DNA of 64,000 bases from the NCBI GenBank assembly GCA_951802425.1, contig OX637800.1:2914001-2978000 (forward strand). The letters are read 5' to 3'. Positions 1 through 11,253 of this stretch are shown here, in pieces. A program made the translations under genes and the position numbers. Each line of letters begins with the position of its first letter. Position 1 is the first letter of the stretch. A model generated the notes under the pieces. It had not been told where the DNA came from, ran no database searches, and saw nothing but the letters and a program-made list of their open reading frames with translations. This stretch comes from Clavaria fumosa. Lineage: Eukaryota > Basidiomycota > Agaricomycetes > Agaricales > Clavariaceae.

Positions 1-1111
1 CAGTTTTGGGTGCCGTTGCCCCATCAGCTGTGCCTACTGCCGTCCGGTGCACTTATGCTGCCGGTTTCGGGTGCCATTGCCCCGTCCGGTGCACCTACGC
101 TGCCGGTTTCGGGTGCCGTTGCCCCGTCATAACTATGCTGCCAGTTTTGGGTGCCGTTGCCCCATCAGCTGTGCCTACTACCGTCCGGTGCACTTACACT
201 GCCGGTTTCGGGTGCCATTGCCCCGTCATAACCATGCTGCCAGTTTTGGGTGCCATTGCCCCATCAGCTGTGCCTACTACTGTCGTCCTGTCGGGTGCAC
301 CTACGCTGCCAGACTCGGTGCCGTTGCCCCGTTGGCCGTACCTGTGCTGCCAGGTCCTATGCGGCCGGTTTTGGGTGCCATTGCCCCGTCAGCTCTACCT
401 ATGCTGCTAGTTTCGGGTGCCGTTGCCCCGTCATACCTATGCTGCCAGTTTTGGGTGCCGTTGCCCCATCAGCTGTGCCTACGCTACCAGTTTCGGGTGC
501 CATTGCCCCATCAACTGTACCTACACTGCCAGTGTCAGGTGCCGTTGCCCCGTTGGAGGCACCTACGCTGCTGGGCTCGGTGCCGTTGCCCCATTGGCCG
601 TACACCTACGCTGCCAGACTCTTGCCCCATCAACTGTACCTACACTGCCTGTACGCTGCCAGGTTCGGTGCCGTTGCCCCGTTGGCCGTACTTATGCGCC
701 ATCCAGCTCCTGGTGTGCCGGGGAGTGACCTGTGTGGCCGGTTTTGGGTGCCATTGCCCTGTCAGCTGTGCTTATGCTGCAGTTTTGGGTGCCGTTGCCC
801 CGTTGTGGGAGCCAGTTGCTCCTGTCCCTTTGGACTCATCAGAGCCAGCTGCACTTGTCCCTTTGCCAGATCCTGGCATATCAGTGAGTGGATCTACTAT
901 GCCGTCAGGAGGAACCTTGCTTCCTCCGGCTAGTCCTACCATCCCTTTGGACTTGTCGGAGCCAGCTGCTCCTGTCCCTTTGGATGCTGCTCCTGTTTCT
1001 TTGGACACTGCTCCTGTCCTTTAGACTTATCGGGGCCAGCACCCTTTGGACACTGCTCCGGTCCCTTTGGACACTGCTCCTGTCCTTTAGACTTATCGGG
1101 GCCAGCACCCT
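1..1111 (+). repeat. Degenerate 42-45 bp minisatellite, proline-rich if read on +
   Basis: The stretch is built from a GC-rich unit of about 42-45 bp around the core GGTGCCGTTGCCCC, repeated more than fifteen times with substitutions and small indels. Read on the plus strand, one frame gives a 14-15 residue peptide repeat of the PTLPVSGAVAPSAV type, but the open frame hops between frames as unit lengths change. From about 800 the repeat grades into PLDLSEPAAPVPL-like text, and a 68 bp direct duplication lies at about 1010-1111. This could be the remains of a low-complexity structural protein exon or pure satellite. I see no start, splice pattern or conserved domain, so no gene is called. Confidence 0.75.
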
Positions 1112-2800
1112 TCTACTGCCAGATGCTGGCTTACAAGGCTTGCCCCTCTCGGAGCATTGCCAAGGAGTGGCTCCTCTGCCCTTCAGCCCAGTGCTCCTGC
1201 CATGGCATCCATAGCTCCGGCACCTCTATTGCCTGGATTTGCAGGTCAAGCTGCCCCTGGACTTCTCCAAGCTGTCGGCCTCTGCCCTTGTGCGGCCAAG
1301 CCCCGCCATACCGGGCGTGCACCCTTGGCTCTTCAGCCTGGTCCTCCGCAGCCAGGTGTGGCAGTTGGGCACCTCTGCGTGGCCCTCCTGCCTTGGCTTC
1401 CCATGCGCTGCCAGATTGTGGTATGCCAAGAGGTTTCCTTCCTTTATCACTGGCAACAGGCTTGGTGGTATCTGCCTCTTTGCTGTGCTGCCAGGGAGTG
1501 GATCCTCTCCCTTTGGACTTATTGGAGCCAGTGGCTCCCACCCTTCTACTGCCAGATCCTGGCATGTCAGGAAGTGGTTCTACCATGCCATCAGGCACTC
1601 CCGCCGCTGCGACTGATGTTCTGGCACCCCAGTTGCGTGTATTTGCATCTCTTTGGCATCTCTGCCTGTATTTGTGACTCTGTGGCATCTCTCCGTGTTC
1701 CCCAATGGATTCAGCCGATACATGTTGGCAGTGCACGTATGGATGATGTAGATCCGTGTTTTTCACCGTCAAACTTGACTGATGGACACACATGGCACGT
1801 GCACGTTGGCATCCGACTGCGGCGTCGACGCGTCGTTGTTGGCTATCCGATGATTCGTTATCCCCTAGAAGATCTATAAGGGCAATGCGGGGGCACTATT
1901 ATCCAGCATTTTACGGGAGCAGGTTCCTGCACCTGGCGTTGGCTCGTTATCTGCCCCCTCAGAAAGTTCATCACTCTTTGGGCCCATTTCGAGATTGCCA
2001 GGAGCAGCACATCCGACTTTCAGCCCGGTGCTCCTGCCGCTGAGAGGGTTTTGGCTTCCCAATTGCCTGGGTTTGCGACTCTTTGGCATCTCTGCCTGGT
2101 CCTACCTCGTCTTTAACTCGTTATCCGCCCCTCTTGAGGAGGTGTCTTTAACTCGTTATCCGCCGCTCTTGGAGAGGTGCCACTACTTGGCACTCCTGCC
2201 ACTGCGACTAATATTCTAGCACCTCAGTTGCCTGGATGGGCAGCTGAGACAGCCTGTGGACTTTTCTGGGTTGTCGGCCTCCACCGCCCTGCTGTACTAT
2301 GTTTTTGATCCTTGGCCTTTCAGCCTGGTTCTCTGCAGCCAGAGGTGGCAGCTTAACACCTCTGGCAACTCCGACCGCTGTTCTGGTACCTCGGTTGCCC
2401 AGATCCACAGTTGCCAAGGTTGTCTGCTTCCACCTTCATATAGACAGGCCCTGCCGTGCCAGGTAGTGGGCCTTCGGCTGCTCAGCCTGGCCCTCGTCAG
2501 GCAGGCCCTCCACAGCCAGGAAGTGGTGATGTGGGTTGTCGGCCTCCACCTTGGTTTCGCCATACCCTGCCATACTGTGTATCGGATCCTTGGCTCTTCA
2601 GCCTGGTCCCTGCCTGGGCCTCCTGCTTTGACGACCTTTGCGCTGTCAAGTCCTGGTATGCCGAGAAGTATCCTTCCTCACCAGATTGGTGGTTTTTCTA
2701 CCCCTTTCGGTGCACTGCCAGCCCGGTGCTCCTGCCACTGCGTCTGTTGTTCTGTAACCTCAGTTAACTGAATTCGCGGCTCGAGCTGCTCCCAGACTTA
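1112..2800. other. Degenerate Pro/Leu-rich low-complexity DNA, no supported gene
   Basis: The region continues the composition of the preceding minisatellite. Phrases such as LLPDPGMSGSGSTMPSGTP recur at about 850-930 and 1540-1610, and 'CCCGGTGCTCCTGCC' recurs near 2020 and 2720. Every frame is broken, and only compositional repetition is visible. It reads as decayed copies of one repetitive proline-rich coding or satellite sequence. Confidence 0.5.
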
Positions 2801-2867
2801 TCCTGGGTTCAGCTTCCGCCTTTATACGGTTAGTTTTTATTAGTCAGACTGTCAGCTAGTCGATATA

Positions 2868-3249
2868 CTGTACCATTTCGACCACATGTTCGTCACGCGT
2901 CACGCGGACCTCTGAACTGAACACAAACTGTGTGACTGTCACGCAATATTTTCATAGATGAACTTGGAGGCGTGACTAATTTCAATGAGCCTCAAAGTCA
3001 TTATTGTACCTACTGCTTTTCAATTTATGCCTTTGCCCTCTCCCCCCTTCTTGTATCTCTTCTAGTTGTTTAACAATTGCTGCAATACTCAACTGCTGAG
3101 CCTCCTCCACCTCCTCAAAATCTGCTCGTTGACCAGCTTGAACTTGTTTCAACCCTGGTCACACATCATGTTGAGCTCTGAACTCTGAGTGGATGTGTGA
3201 CCACCTGCTTATGTAAGTGTGGCGTGAACATGTGGTCGAAATGATACAG
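2868..3249. mobile_element. 382 bp MITE, Tc1/mariner-like (TA target), copy 1
   Basis: The element begins CTGTACCATTTCGACCACAT and ends with its near-perfect inverted complement (ATGTGGTCGAAATGATACAG). It is flanked by TA at 2866-2867 and 3250-3251. No open frame encodes a transposase, so it is non-autonomous. A second copy of identical length lies at 4356-4737. The TA duplication and short terminal inverted repeats fit the Tc1/mariner superfamily; that assignment is inferred from structure only. Confidence 0.85.
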
Positions 3250-3335
3250 TAGTACTGTATCATTTCGACCACATGTTCACGCCACACTTACATAAGCAGG
3301 TGGTCACACATCCACTCAGAGTTCAGAGCTCAACA
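3169..3335. repeat. Perfect palindrome, 83 bp arms
   Basis: The last 80 bp of the adjacent MITE are repeated in inverted orientation immediately downstream (3255-3334), each end bordered by TA. This makes a palindrome with 83 bp arms around position 3252. It looks like a truncated second MITE inserted head-to-head, or a product of aberrant transposition. Confidence 0.9.
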
Positions 3336-3485
3336 CTTAAACTGGTTATAACCTGGTTTATACTTGGTTATACCAAATTATACCATTTAATACTTCTCTA
3401 TACCACAAAGTGGTATAGAGAAGTATTAAATGGTATAATTTGGTATAACCAAGTATAAACCAGGTTATAACCAGTTTAAGTGTTG
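3331..3485. repeat. Perfect hairpin, 76 bp arms with 3 nt loop
   Basis: Positions 3331-3406 and 3410-3485 are exact reverse complements separated by AAA. The arms are AT-rich with internal ATACC/GGTAT motifs. The arms share 5 bp with the preceding palindrome, so two long perfect hairpins sit back to back. No coding function is visible. Confidence 0.9.
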
Positions 3486-3646
3486 TATATACCAGGATAG
3501 GTGTTAAAACTGGTTAAGATTGGTATGACAGTATATACCTTGTTTTACCACCCCAATTATTCTCCTGATGGCCCTGTAAAATGTTGCATTGAGCTGCAAA
3601 GCCAAGAATGCAGAATTCATTCACATTTCACTCAGGCAATGATTAC

Positions 3647-3901
3647 TAGTGTTTTAAAGTCCAGTCCTTGAGACTGGAAAAAGACTGCAACTGAACTGGA
3701 CCAGACTGCAAAAAAGACTGCAAATGAGAAGACTGATGTTAGGTCCAGTCCAGTTCATGCAAAAAAACCAGTTTTTTGCCAAAAAACTGGTCTAAAACTG
3801 GTCCAATTCAGCCAAAATTCAAGAAATCAATGAACCGGTCCTGGTCCAGTCTTTTCACAAAAAGGGGAAAAAACCGGACTGGACTGGACTTTAAAACACT
3901 A
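3647..3901. mobile_element. 255 bp hAT-type MITE with 8 bp TSD
   Basis: Terminal inverted repeats begin TAGTGTTTTAAAGTCCAGTC and end with the complement GGACTTTAAAACACTA. The element is flanked by an exact 8 bp duplication, ATGATTAC, at 3639-3646 and 3902-3909. An 8 bp TSD with YARNG-like termini is the hAT signature. The interior is rich in CCAGT/ACTGG and has no open frame. Confidence 0.88.
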
Positions 3902-3937
3902 ATGATTACCAAAACATTTCTGAATTTCCCCCCCAAT

Positions 3938-4153
3938 TAGTGTTGCCACAGCTCGGCTCCGGTTTCCGATCTGAAAACTTTGAGTGCCTGCCTTGGCTGC
4001 AAACAGGCCCATGGCCATGCCAAATGCTCAGCTCTGTATTACACCATTAAGGTCATGGTGCAGGTTCTGGTTTAGCTGCTGGCTGTCCAATGGCTTGCAG
4101 CTTAGCTGCTCGAAAGTCGAAAGCAGCTGATTAGCTAAGCTGTGGCAACACTA
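3938..4153. mobile_element. 216 bp hAT-type MITE, TAGTGTTGCCACAG family
   Basis: Ends TAGTGTTGCCACAGCT and AGCTGTGGCAACACTA are inverted complements. The flanks are CCCCCAAT (3930-3937) and CCTCCAAT (4154-4161), an 8 bp duplication with one mismatch. The same termini occur at 53293-53894, and one isolated end lies at 12759, so this is a dispersed family. It has no coding capacity. Confidence 0.85.
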
Positions 4154-4355
4154 CCTCCAATCTAATTAGCCTTAATTAGCCCTAATTAGCAGTAATTAGA
4201 TTGGAGGGTAACTTAATTAGCTCTAATTACAGAAATTAGCATGGGAGGTTTTTCCTGATGGCCCCACCCTGCCCTAGCAACTGCCACCCCCACTCCCTGC
4301 CCTTGCCCATGCTCCTTGCTCCCAACAAGCACTGCATCTTGAAGCTGTCACAGTA

Positions 4356-4737
4356 CTGTACCATTTCGACCACATGTTCGTCACGCGTCACGTGGACCTC
4401 TGAACTGAACACAAACTGCGTGACTGTCACGCAATATTTTCATAGATGAACTTGGAGGCGTGACTAATTTCAATGAGCCTCGAAGTCATTATTGTACCTA
4501 CTGCTTTTCAATTTATGCCTTTGCCCTCTCCCCCCTTCTTGTATCTCTTCTAGTTGTTTAACAATTGCTGCAATACTCAACTGCTGAGCCTCCTCCACCT
4601 CCTCAAAATCTGCTCGTTGACCAGCTTGAACTTGTTTCAACCCTGGTCACACATCATGTTGAGCTCTGAACTCTGAGTGGATGCATGACCACCTGCTTAT
4701 GTAAGTGTGGCGTGAACATGTGGTCGAAATGATACAG
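4356..4737. mobile_element. 382 bp MITE, Tc1/mariner-like, copy 2
   Basis: The element is identical in length to 2868-3249 and flanked by TA (4354-4355, 4738-4739). By eye it differs from copy 1 at only four places, all CG versus TG or CA. It carries no transposase frame. Confidence 0.88.
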
Positions 4738-4739
4738 TA

Positions 4740-5550
4740 CCTTATTTTTGCTGCCAGGCCCAGGCTTGGGCCCTGGGCTCTGGCTTTCAGCAAGCCCAAC
4801 CCATGTTGAAGCCCAACCTCTGGGCCCAGCTTGGCTGTGCCTGAATAGGGCCTGGCTTGGCTTGGGCTTTTGAGCCAGGCCTGAGCATCACTAGCTAATG
4901 TCTAGATTAATTTAACCACACCCTAACTTGGAATTATAATACCCCCCTAGAAAAAACAATACATTTTAGAGAGGTAGCTTTATTATGATTTATTATACTA
5001 AATGCCAGATAGTCAATTACTAATTATTGAATGAATAACATAATAAGCCAGAGAAGTTTTCCTTGATACAAAAGGCTACATCAGAGAAACTGCCACTGAA
5101 GCCTCAATTCATGCAGACATTACTGCAAGTTGTTATGGTGGACAATCATACTACAGTGTCCACATCAGAAAACCTGAGCAAAAAGCCAAAAAAGGCTCAA
5201 AGTTCAAAAGTGACCTAGATTTGGTCAATAGTCATTGTTGGTCAGGTTTCAAAAAAAGTAAAAAAGTTGAAAAAAGTTGAAAAAGTGGGGAAAGGCTTAA
5301 AAAATCCAGAGCATGAGTGGTTGTTACAAAGGAAACCTATTCACTTTTTGGCTTTTTCACTTGAGAAAGTAAAAAAGTTGAAAAGTTTTTGTACAATTTC
5401 CTGATGCAAGAGTTTGTTTCTTTTCGCTTGTCACGAGGCTGAGGTGGCATGAAAAGCAGTACTATTACTGTAAAACATCATAGCATGCTGCAAAGCCTCT
5501 TTTCCTCGTTACCACCAACACCACAATGAAGTAAACAATTCATTAATTGC
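4740..5550. other. AT-rich intergenic DNA, no gene seen
   Basis: The first 150 bp are a CAGGCC/GGGCTTGG-rich imperfect inverted repeat, probably another decayed element end. The remainder is AT-rich with short A-runs and AAAAAGTTGAAAAAGT-like direct repeats. All frames are broken. It lies downstream of the first kinase gene. Confidence 0.6.
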
Positions 5551-5551
5551 A

Positions 5552-6870
5552 TTAAGGAAGTTGAGATGCGGCAGTAGGAAACATTTCTAGCAAACACTTC
5601 AGTACTTCAACAATACCCAATCGATTAGTCGGCTCTTGACACCAGCAGTCCTCGATGAGGGTTCGAATCGGGGGCGTCAGGCTGTCACAGCTATACCTTC
5701 GGAAATCAGGTCGTTTATGAGCATGGAGGTAATTCCAAACTTGGCCATCAACCGTGAGATAGAAGAATGGCTGCTTCCCGGAGACCACCTGCAAAGGCGC
5801 AATTTTATCAAATTGTTCGAACCTGGATTGCAGAATATAAAGAGGCAGACTCTGCGCCGTACCTCCAGGATGGTCATGGCAAGGCTATATACATCACACG
5901 GGTAGTTCAACTTCTTGTTGCTCGCATCTTCCTGGACTGCATGATCGTCATCGCTCTCGGGTTTTGGTGGCGCCGAAAGTTCCGGAGCCATATACCGAAG
6001 AGTCGCCTTCAAGTCGGTTGTAAATCCTGTTTGGCCCAAGAGCTTGGATAGGCCGAAGTCGCATATTCGCGCATTTCCTTGGTCATCTACTAACACATTA
6101 TTCTGTGTGGAATGTAATATTCAGCGAACGGTCGAAAGCTGCAAGTTATTTGGGCTCAATAATACATACAGGCTTCAAGTCCCCATGAACTACACGTCGT
6201 TCGTGCAGGTATTTAAGCCCTCCTGCAACGCCAATGAGCTAGTAGAATCCAGTGTTGATGAGTTCAAGAGTGCTGAAGAGGCGATGGGGGCAAGCCTACC
6301 AGACCGGGTATGACTGATTCTCTAGCCTCATGTTTGGATAAGAAGCGATTGATAGTTCCCTTGGTGAAATTTGGAGAGACGAGTCCGAGAGGTCGTCCAG
6401 GTTTCTCGAAGAGGCCAAGCAGGGGCAGCAAGTTGAGATGCTCCAGGGTATACCACAACCTGGCTTCTCGGCTGAGACGCTGGAAGAGGCTTAATCAAAT
6501 GATATGTCGCAAAAGGGAAGAGCTTACGAACCCGGTTCAGGGTAACAAGGAAGGTGCGGTCATGAGAAGAAGGGGTGTATCGAAAAACCTTGACTACAAC
6601 CTGAGAACACCAGGCACTTAGTACCGGAACAGGTGAATTATGGGGTCATAGGCTCACTTTCTGTTCATCGCTACCCTGTCGCAATATGCCCTCGTAGACA
6701 TCCGATTGACTGCCGGCATACGCGTAATCGGGGTTGCATGTCACGAAGGCTGTTAGATTCTATGCAAGCAGCATGAGATTAGTCTTTTTAGGCGAGTTTG
6801 AACCCAACCGTACCGTAACTTCAGGTAGATCGTCAGGCCTGACTTGGGGAGGAGTAGGGGTGGAGGACAT
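5552..6870 (-). CDS. K-type protein kinase (TKL-like), copy K1
   Basis: A small Ser/Thr or Tyr-kinase-like protein consisting mainly of the catalytic domain. The start is the ATG at 6870 (MSSTPTPPQ...), and short introns with good GT/AG ends join the exons. In order one sees the N-lobe loop GSQSDVYEG, beta-3 Lys in VVVKVFRY, HERRVVHGDLKP followed after an intron by NNVLVDDQGN, ICDFGLSKLLGQ, the activation-segment end YMAPEL, then NYPCDVYSLAMTILE and a C-lobe ending FPTAASQLP. Lys, HGD-Asp, Asn, DFG and APE are all present, so activity is plausible. Some exon edges (around 6120-6260) are inferred. Related genes are at 8675-9989 and 14059-15422. Substrate and ligand are unknown. Confidence 0.82.
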
Positions 6871-8674
6871 GAAGAAGTAGTGGGAAGAACTAACCGTGGG
6901 TTTGGGTGGTTTTATTAATACTCAAGCGGGCACGGGAGAGGAGCATTCTTCGGATAGTATCAGGCCCAGCTATCGCAGTACATCGGCCCTTAGGCAGGTG
7001 ACTGTACCGATAGGACCATTTAGGACCATTGGAAGAATGATTCTAATTCTGTGTGCCACGAGAGTCAGTCGCCTTCCAGGATATCACGATACGGAAACTT
7101 CGAGCTGCCGATTTCCGTACATTGACGGATTCGTGAGAATTAAAGCAACATCTCGAAGTCAGACTCCAGAATGAGCAGAGGTCTATCTCAGCGCAGAACC
7201 TGGATCAAGAGATTATGAAGGAGCTTCAGTTTCGCCAATGGAACTGATTGCGTATACGTTTCGATTTCTTCGGTCAACGATTACAACTCTCTGAGATTAT
7301 GAGGATACTGAACCACGTGCATTTTTTGCTCCACGGCGAACAAGTGAGACCAGGGTCAGCTGCCTGATGGCCACAACACATCTACACCACACTATTACAC
7401 TTGGTGGCAGAGGACGTCGCGTGCTTCACAAATCAGGTCGGTGTTCCCCTTTAGACAAGCCAATGTATGAGCATACGGGTGATTTATTATATTATAATAT
7501 AATTAAGTAGTGCATCTGCTGTCGCAGTAGCACAACTCGACACATCCCAAGATTTCGGCTCAACCAGTGCCAACCCTGGGGCGCGTAGGTTTCACACATC
7601 CAGCGGCGCTTGGAGCTTCTCGTTTCTATATCCCTACGTATTCTCTTTCAGCGAACATTCTGATATTTCACAACGAATCATACCTCCGACCTTTATTTTT
7701 CTGCGCCTCCCCGCGATTTGCTCAGATCCTCGCCCTCATCTCTGACTCCTCGAGCAGACATTTTCCGCGAAAGGAGAGCACTCAGTTTTGTTCATCTGAG
7801 GTGTGTCGATGACGGGTAGGACCAACTGCGGTCACGATGCCGGTAACTTTCCTATTCCTGTCCAATCTTCATATCTATCGAATGCTCCACAGCCAAGGAA
7901 AGGGTCGAAGAGTTACCTCCATTTTGACATTAATCACCCAACAACCATCGATCATTTCAAGCATGCGGCCTTTAAGGCTTTAATCCCTGCCTCGAGGATG
8001 ACGATTTTTCATCTTACCTTGAATAGTCTTAATTTCACGAGCAGAGTTCAGTGAGGGGAAATAGTATACGCTTCATTTGCTCACAAGATGTTCAAGTTGA
8101 CGCCTCCATCCCGCTTCCTCACGTCGTCCTTGGCTGTCGTCGATCAGAAGTCCTCAATCTATTCACAAACCTTCGGAGGAATTGAACAACGTGTGATGCA
8201 TGATGAAACCATGAGGCTCCTAGCCGCCGTTCGTGTGTGTTAAATGTCAGTTTTGGAGACAAGGCTTGATTGTGACCAATGTGCCAGGGCGAGGATAACG
8301 CGCATCGCCTCCTACATTCTGCTGGTTCGAGACATTGCAAGTCACGTGAAGAGTTGCCGTTTATGGTAACAATTTTTGGCAGATAGGCGCACAACTGATC
8401 ACAAGTTCATGTGACCACTTCTGCGGTCTATCGCTACCCACATACACCCACAGGCACCCATACCATGACGTTGTCGATGCGGGGCCTTTGCAGTAAAACT
8501 TTCGCCACGGCTCGTTGCCGTGAGCATTACGGCAACTCGTACTCCCTCCGAGACGTTTATTTCCTTTCGCTTGTCATGAGGTGAAGTGTGTATGATAGAA
8601 GAAAATTTAAATCTTCGTAACATGCCGCAGAGCCACAAATTGCATCTCTCCTTCCTAACGGCCAACACCGCAAA
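6871..8674. other. Kinase intergenic region with shared upstream/downstream repeats
   Basis: No gene is supported. Segments at about 7000-7260 resemble parts of 10080-10400 and 13640-13860, suggesting conserved 5' flanks of the K-type kinases. 7850-8050 resembles 13258-13400, including TTACCTCCATTTTGA. Short open frames here differ between the copies and carry no domain. A pure AT stretch lies at about 7483-7507. Confidence 0.5.
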
Positions 8675-9989
8675 TTAGACAAGCGAATCATCAGTTGCTT
8701 GAGATGGGAGAGTGGGAAACATTTCCAGCAAACGGCTCTGTACTTCGACGATATTCAAACGATCGTTGGGCTCTTGACACCAGCAGTCCCCAATAAGGGT
8801 TTGCATCCGGGGCGTCAGGATGTCACAGCTATACCTTCGAAAGTCAGGTCGTCTACATGCACCGACTCGCGTCCAAACATGAACATCAAGTTCGACATGG
8901 AAGAACGGCACTTTCCCGGACACCACCTACAAAGGCACGATATTAGCAACACGCTCGTACTGGCAGACTCAGCAATGCACCTCGAGGATAGTCATGGCCA
9001 GGCTATATATATCACATGGGTAGTCTAACTTCTTGTTCTTCGGTTGTTCCTGTGTTACATCGTCATCGCCTTCGCCGTCCACAAGCGGCACGTCGTCCGG
9101 TGCAAGCTCCGGAGGCATGTATCGGGTAGTCGCCTTCAAGCCTGTTGTATATCCCGCTTGGCCTAGGAGCTTGGATATGCCGAAGTCGCATATTTTCGCA
9201 TTTCCTTGGTCATCTACCAACACATTACTCTGTGTATTTGACATTCAGCAAGCAATCGGAAGGTGCAAGTTCCATAATTCATACAGGCTTCATGTCCCCA
9301 TGGACTATATTTTCCTCATGAAGGTATCGAAGTCCTCTTGCAATGCCAATGAGCTAGCAAAATCCAGTTTGGTTGAGTTCAAGGGTGCTGAACAGTCGAT
9401 GGGGCAAGGCCTACCAGACCGGGTATAACTAATTCTCTAGCTTCATGTCCGGACAAGAAGGAGTTGATGGTTCCTTTGTGGTAATAGGGAGAGAGGAGCC
9501 CAAGAGGTCGTCCTGGTTTCCCGTAGAGACCAAGTAGGGGAAGCAGATTCGGATGCTTTAAGGTATACCATAACCTGGCTTCTCGGCTGATACGCTGTAG
9601 AAGCCTCAATCGATGGATGCGGCGCAGAGAGGGCGAGAGAATACAAACGCGGTTTTGAATAATAATGAAGGTACCTCGGTCACTGCGACAAGCGCATCGA
9701 AACGCCTTGACCGCAACCTGGGCACAGCAGACTCATTTAGAACTTGGATGAGTGAAATAGGATCGCGGGTGGCTCACTTGCTGTTCACGACCGCCCTGCC
9801 GCAATGTGCCCTCATAGACATCCGATTGACTGCCATGAATCGGGTTTTCATTGTCGTATGTCACAAAAGGTGTTAGATTCTGTACAGAAAGTGTGAATTC
9901 TGGTCTCCTTTAACCGAGTTCAAACTTAACCCAACCTCAACGTCAGGTAGACCATTAGGCTCGAGGTACGGAGGGAGGTCGGGGTCCAT
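8675..9989 (-). CDS. K-type protein kinase (TKL-like), copy K2
   Basis: Same architecture as K1, read from the ATG at 9989 (MDPDLPPYLEPNG...). Visible elements are GSQSDVYEG, VAVKAFR with the beta-3 Lys, RISREARLWYTLKHPNLLP, ENIVHGDMKP then SNVLVDDQGN, ICDFGISKLLGQ, and YMPPEL where MAPEL is expected (Ala to Pro). The C-lobe runs through YPCDIYSLAMTILE to CWCQEPNDRLNIVEV and stops at 8675-8677. The catalytic triad is intact. The acidic insert after the APE motif (DDVPLVDGEGDDD) is characteristic of this subfamily. A near-identical truncated copy lies at 15968-16370 on the other strand. Confidence 0.82.
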
Positions 9990-11253
9990 GAAAAAGCGGT
10001 GAGAACAATTAGTTTAGGCGCGCTTTTTATTTGATGCCCAAGAGAGCACGAGGACAACATTCCTTTCCTCAGAAAAGGTGAATCAGACACAACTGATGGC
10101 CCGACAACGGGTACGACGCATCAGATGACTGATACTGCATCCCAACTTGTCGACCATCGAAGGAATGAAACTCTAATTTCGCGGTCAATTGCATTGCCGT
10201 TCATCGCGTCGAGATAAGGAAACTAGGACAGTGAGTCCCCGATTTCCCGCGCGTCTGATAGATTCCTGCCTCGGCCATGGAAATCAAAGATCTCGAGAGT
10301 TGGACTCGATAGAATAAGTAGGGTCAACGCCTGAATAGGAGCAGAGGCCGGGCGGTAATCGAATTCTAGTTTCGCCAGTTTGTCCAACACGGTATACATT
10401 CTGATTTGCCTTCATGAGCATTGAGGACAAAAAGAGGCACGCGAAAACCCACGAAGCTCCTCGACGAACAAGCGCGATCAAAGTTCTTTCTTTAAGACTG
10501 CTTGATTGCGAACAATATAGCAGAACAAGTCTGACTGGCCAGGATATGTCAACCCAATCCAACATTATGGTTACAGCAGAACCATTTGGAGACCTTGCAA
10601 ATCACCTTTCCGTTTGGGGAGTGTCCTCGAGGGCGGCGATTAAATGTCAAAATGTACTCTTGAGCCGCGGAACGTTCGATATACATGAAAATTAGACCAA
10701 GATAGGACTTGGGGGGTTGATGGCAAGCCGCATGTGCGACCAATCAGCTGGTCACTTATCTGCCGCCAACACGCGTCAGGTGAGCCGAATTTAGCGCTCG
10801 TGCGGAGATTATCCCGATGGAATCGGGTGATAGCGTTGTGAGATGTTAGTTGAGACTTTGTATTCGCGCTTTGTGCATCTCAATAGCCTGGATTGAATTG
10901 TCAGCACGGACTCGCACGGACTGGTCACAGATACATAAGTAGCAACCGAAGGCGTGAAAGAGAGGTAGAAACCATTTCACACCTACTACATATCTGGAAA
11001 CGAGAAATCCCTGACGAGGGTCAACGAATAAATTACAAGAGATCGAACACAGCGTCCTGACACGCAAAGACAACTTTACATGGGAAAAAAATGGCGCATC
11101 CAGTGAAGTCTTTTCATGGGTGAGCATAATCAGTAATGAAGAAGTCACTGCACTCACATTGACATAGGAATCGAAAACCATCCCTCCTCCGTCGGAGGCA
11201 CTTCCGTATTCTCGACCTAGTCACAGATAAGACTATCGCAAGCACAAAGAAAG
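9990..11253. other. Intergenic, no gene seen
   Basis: The first 400 bp resemble the 5' flank of the other K-type kinases. A plus-strand frame at 10414-10695 (93 codons) has no recognisable domain. From 10983 the sequence is the 3' flank of the C-type kinase and is duplicated at 16371 onwards. Confidence 0.5.

Noticed and set aside
7483..7507. AT-only stretch as a possible origin or centromere-like site
   Set aside because: Too short and isolated. Nothing else supports it.
10414..10695. 93-codon plus frame and its 93-codon minus shadow
   Set aside because: It lies in the repeated 5' flank of kinase genes; the corresponding stretches at 7180 and 13620 are not open.
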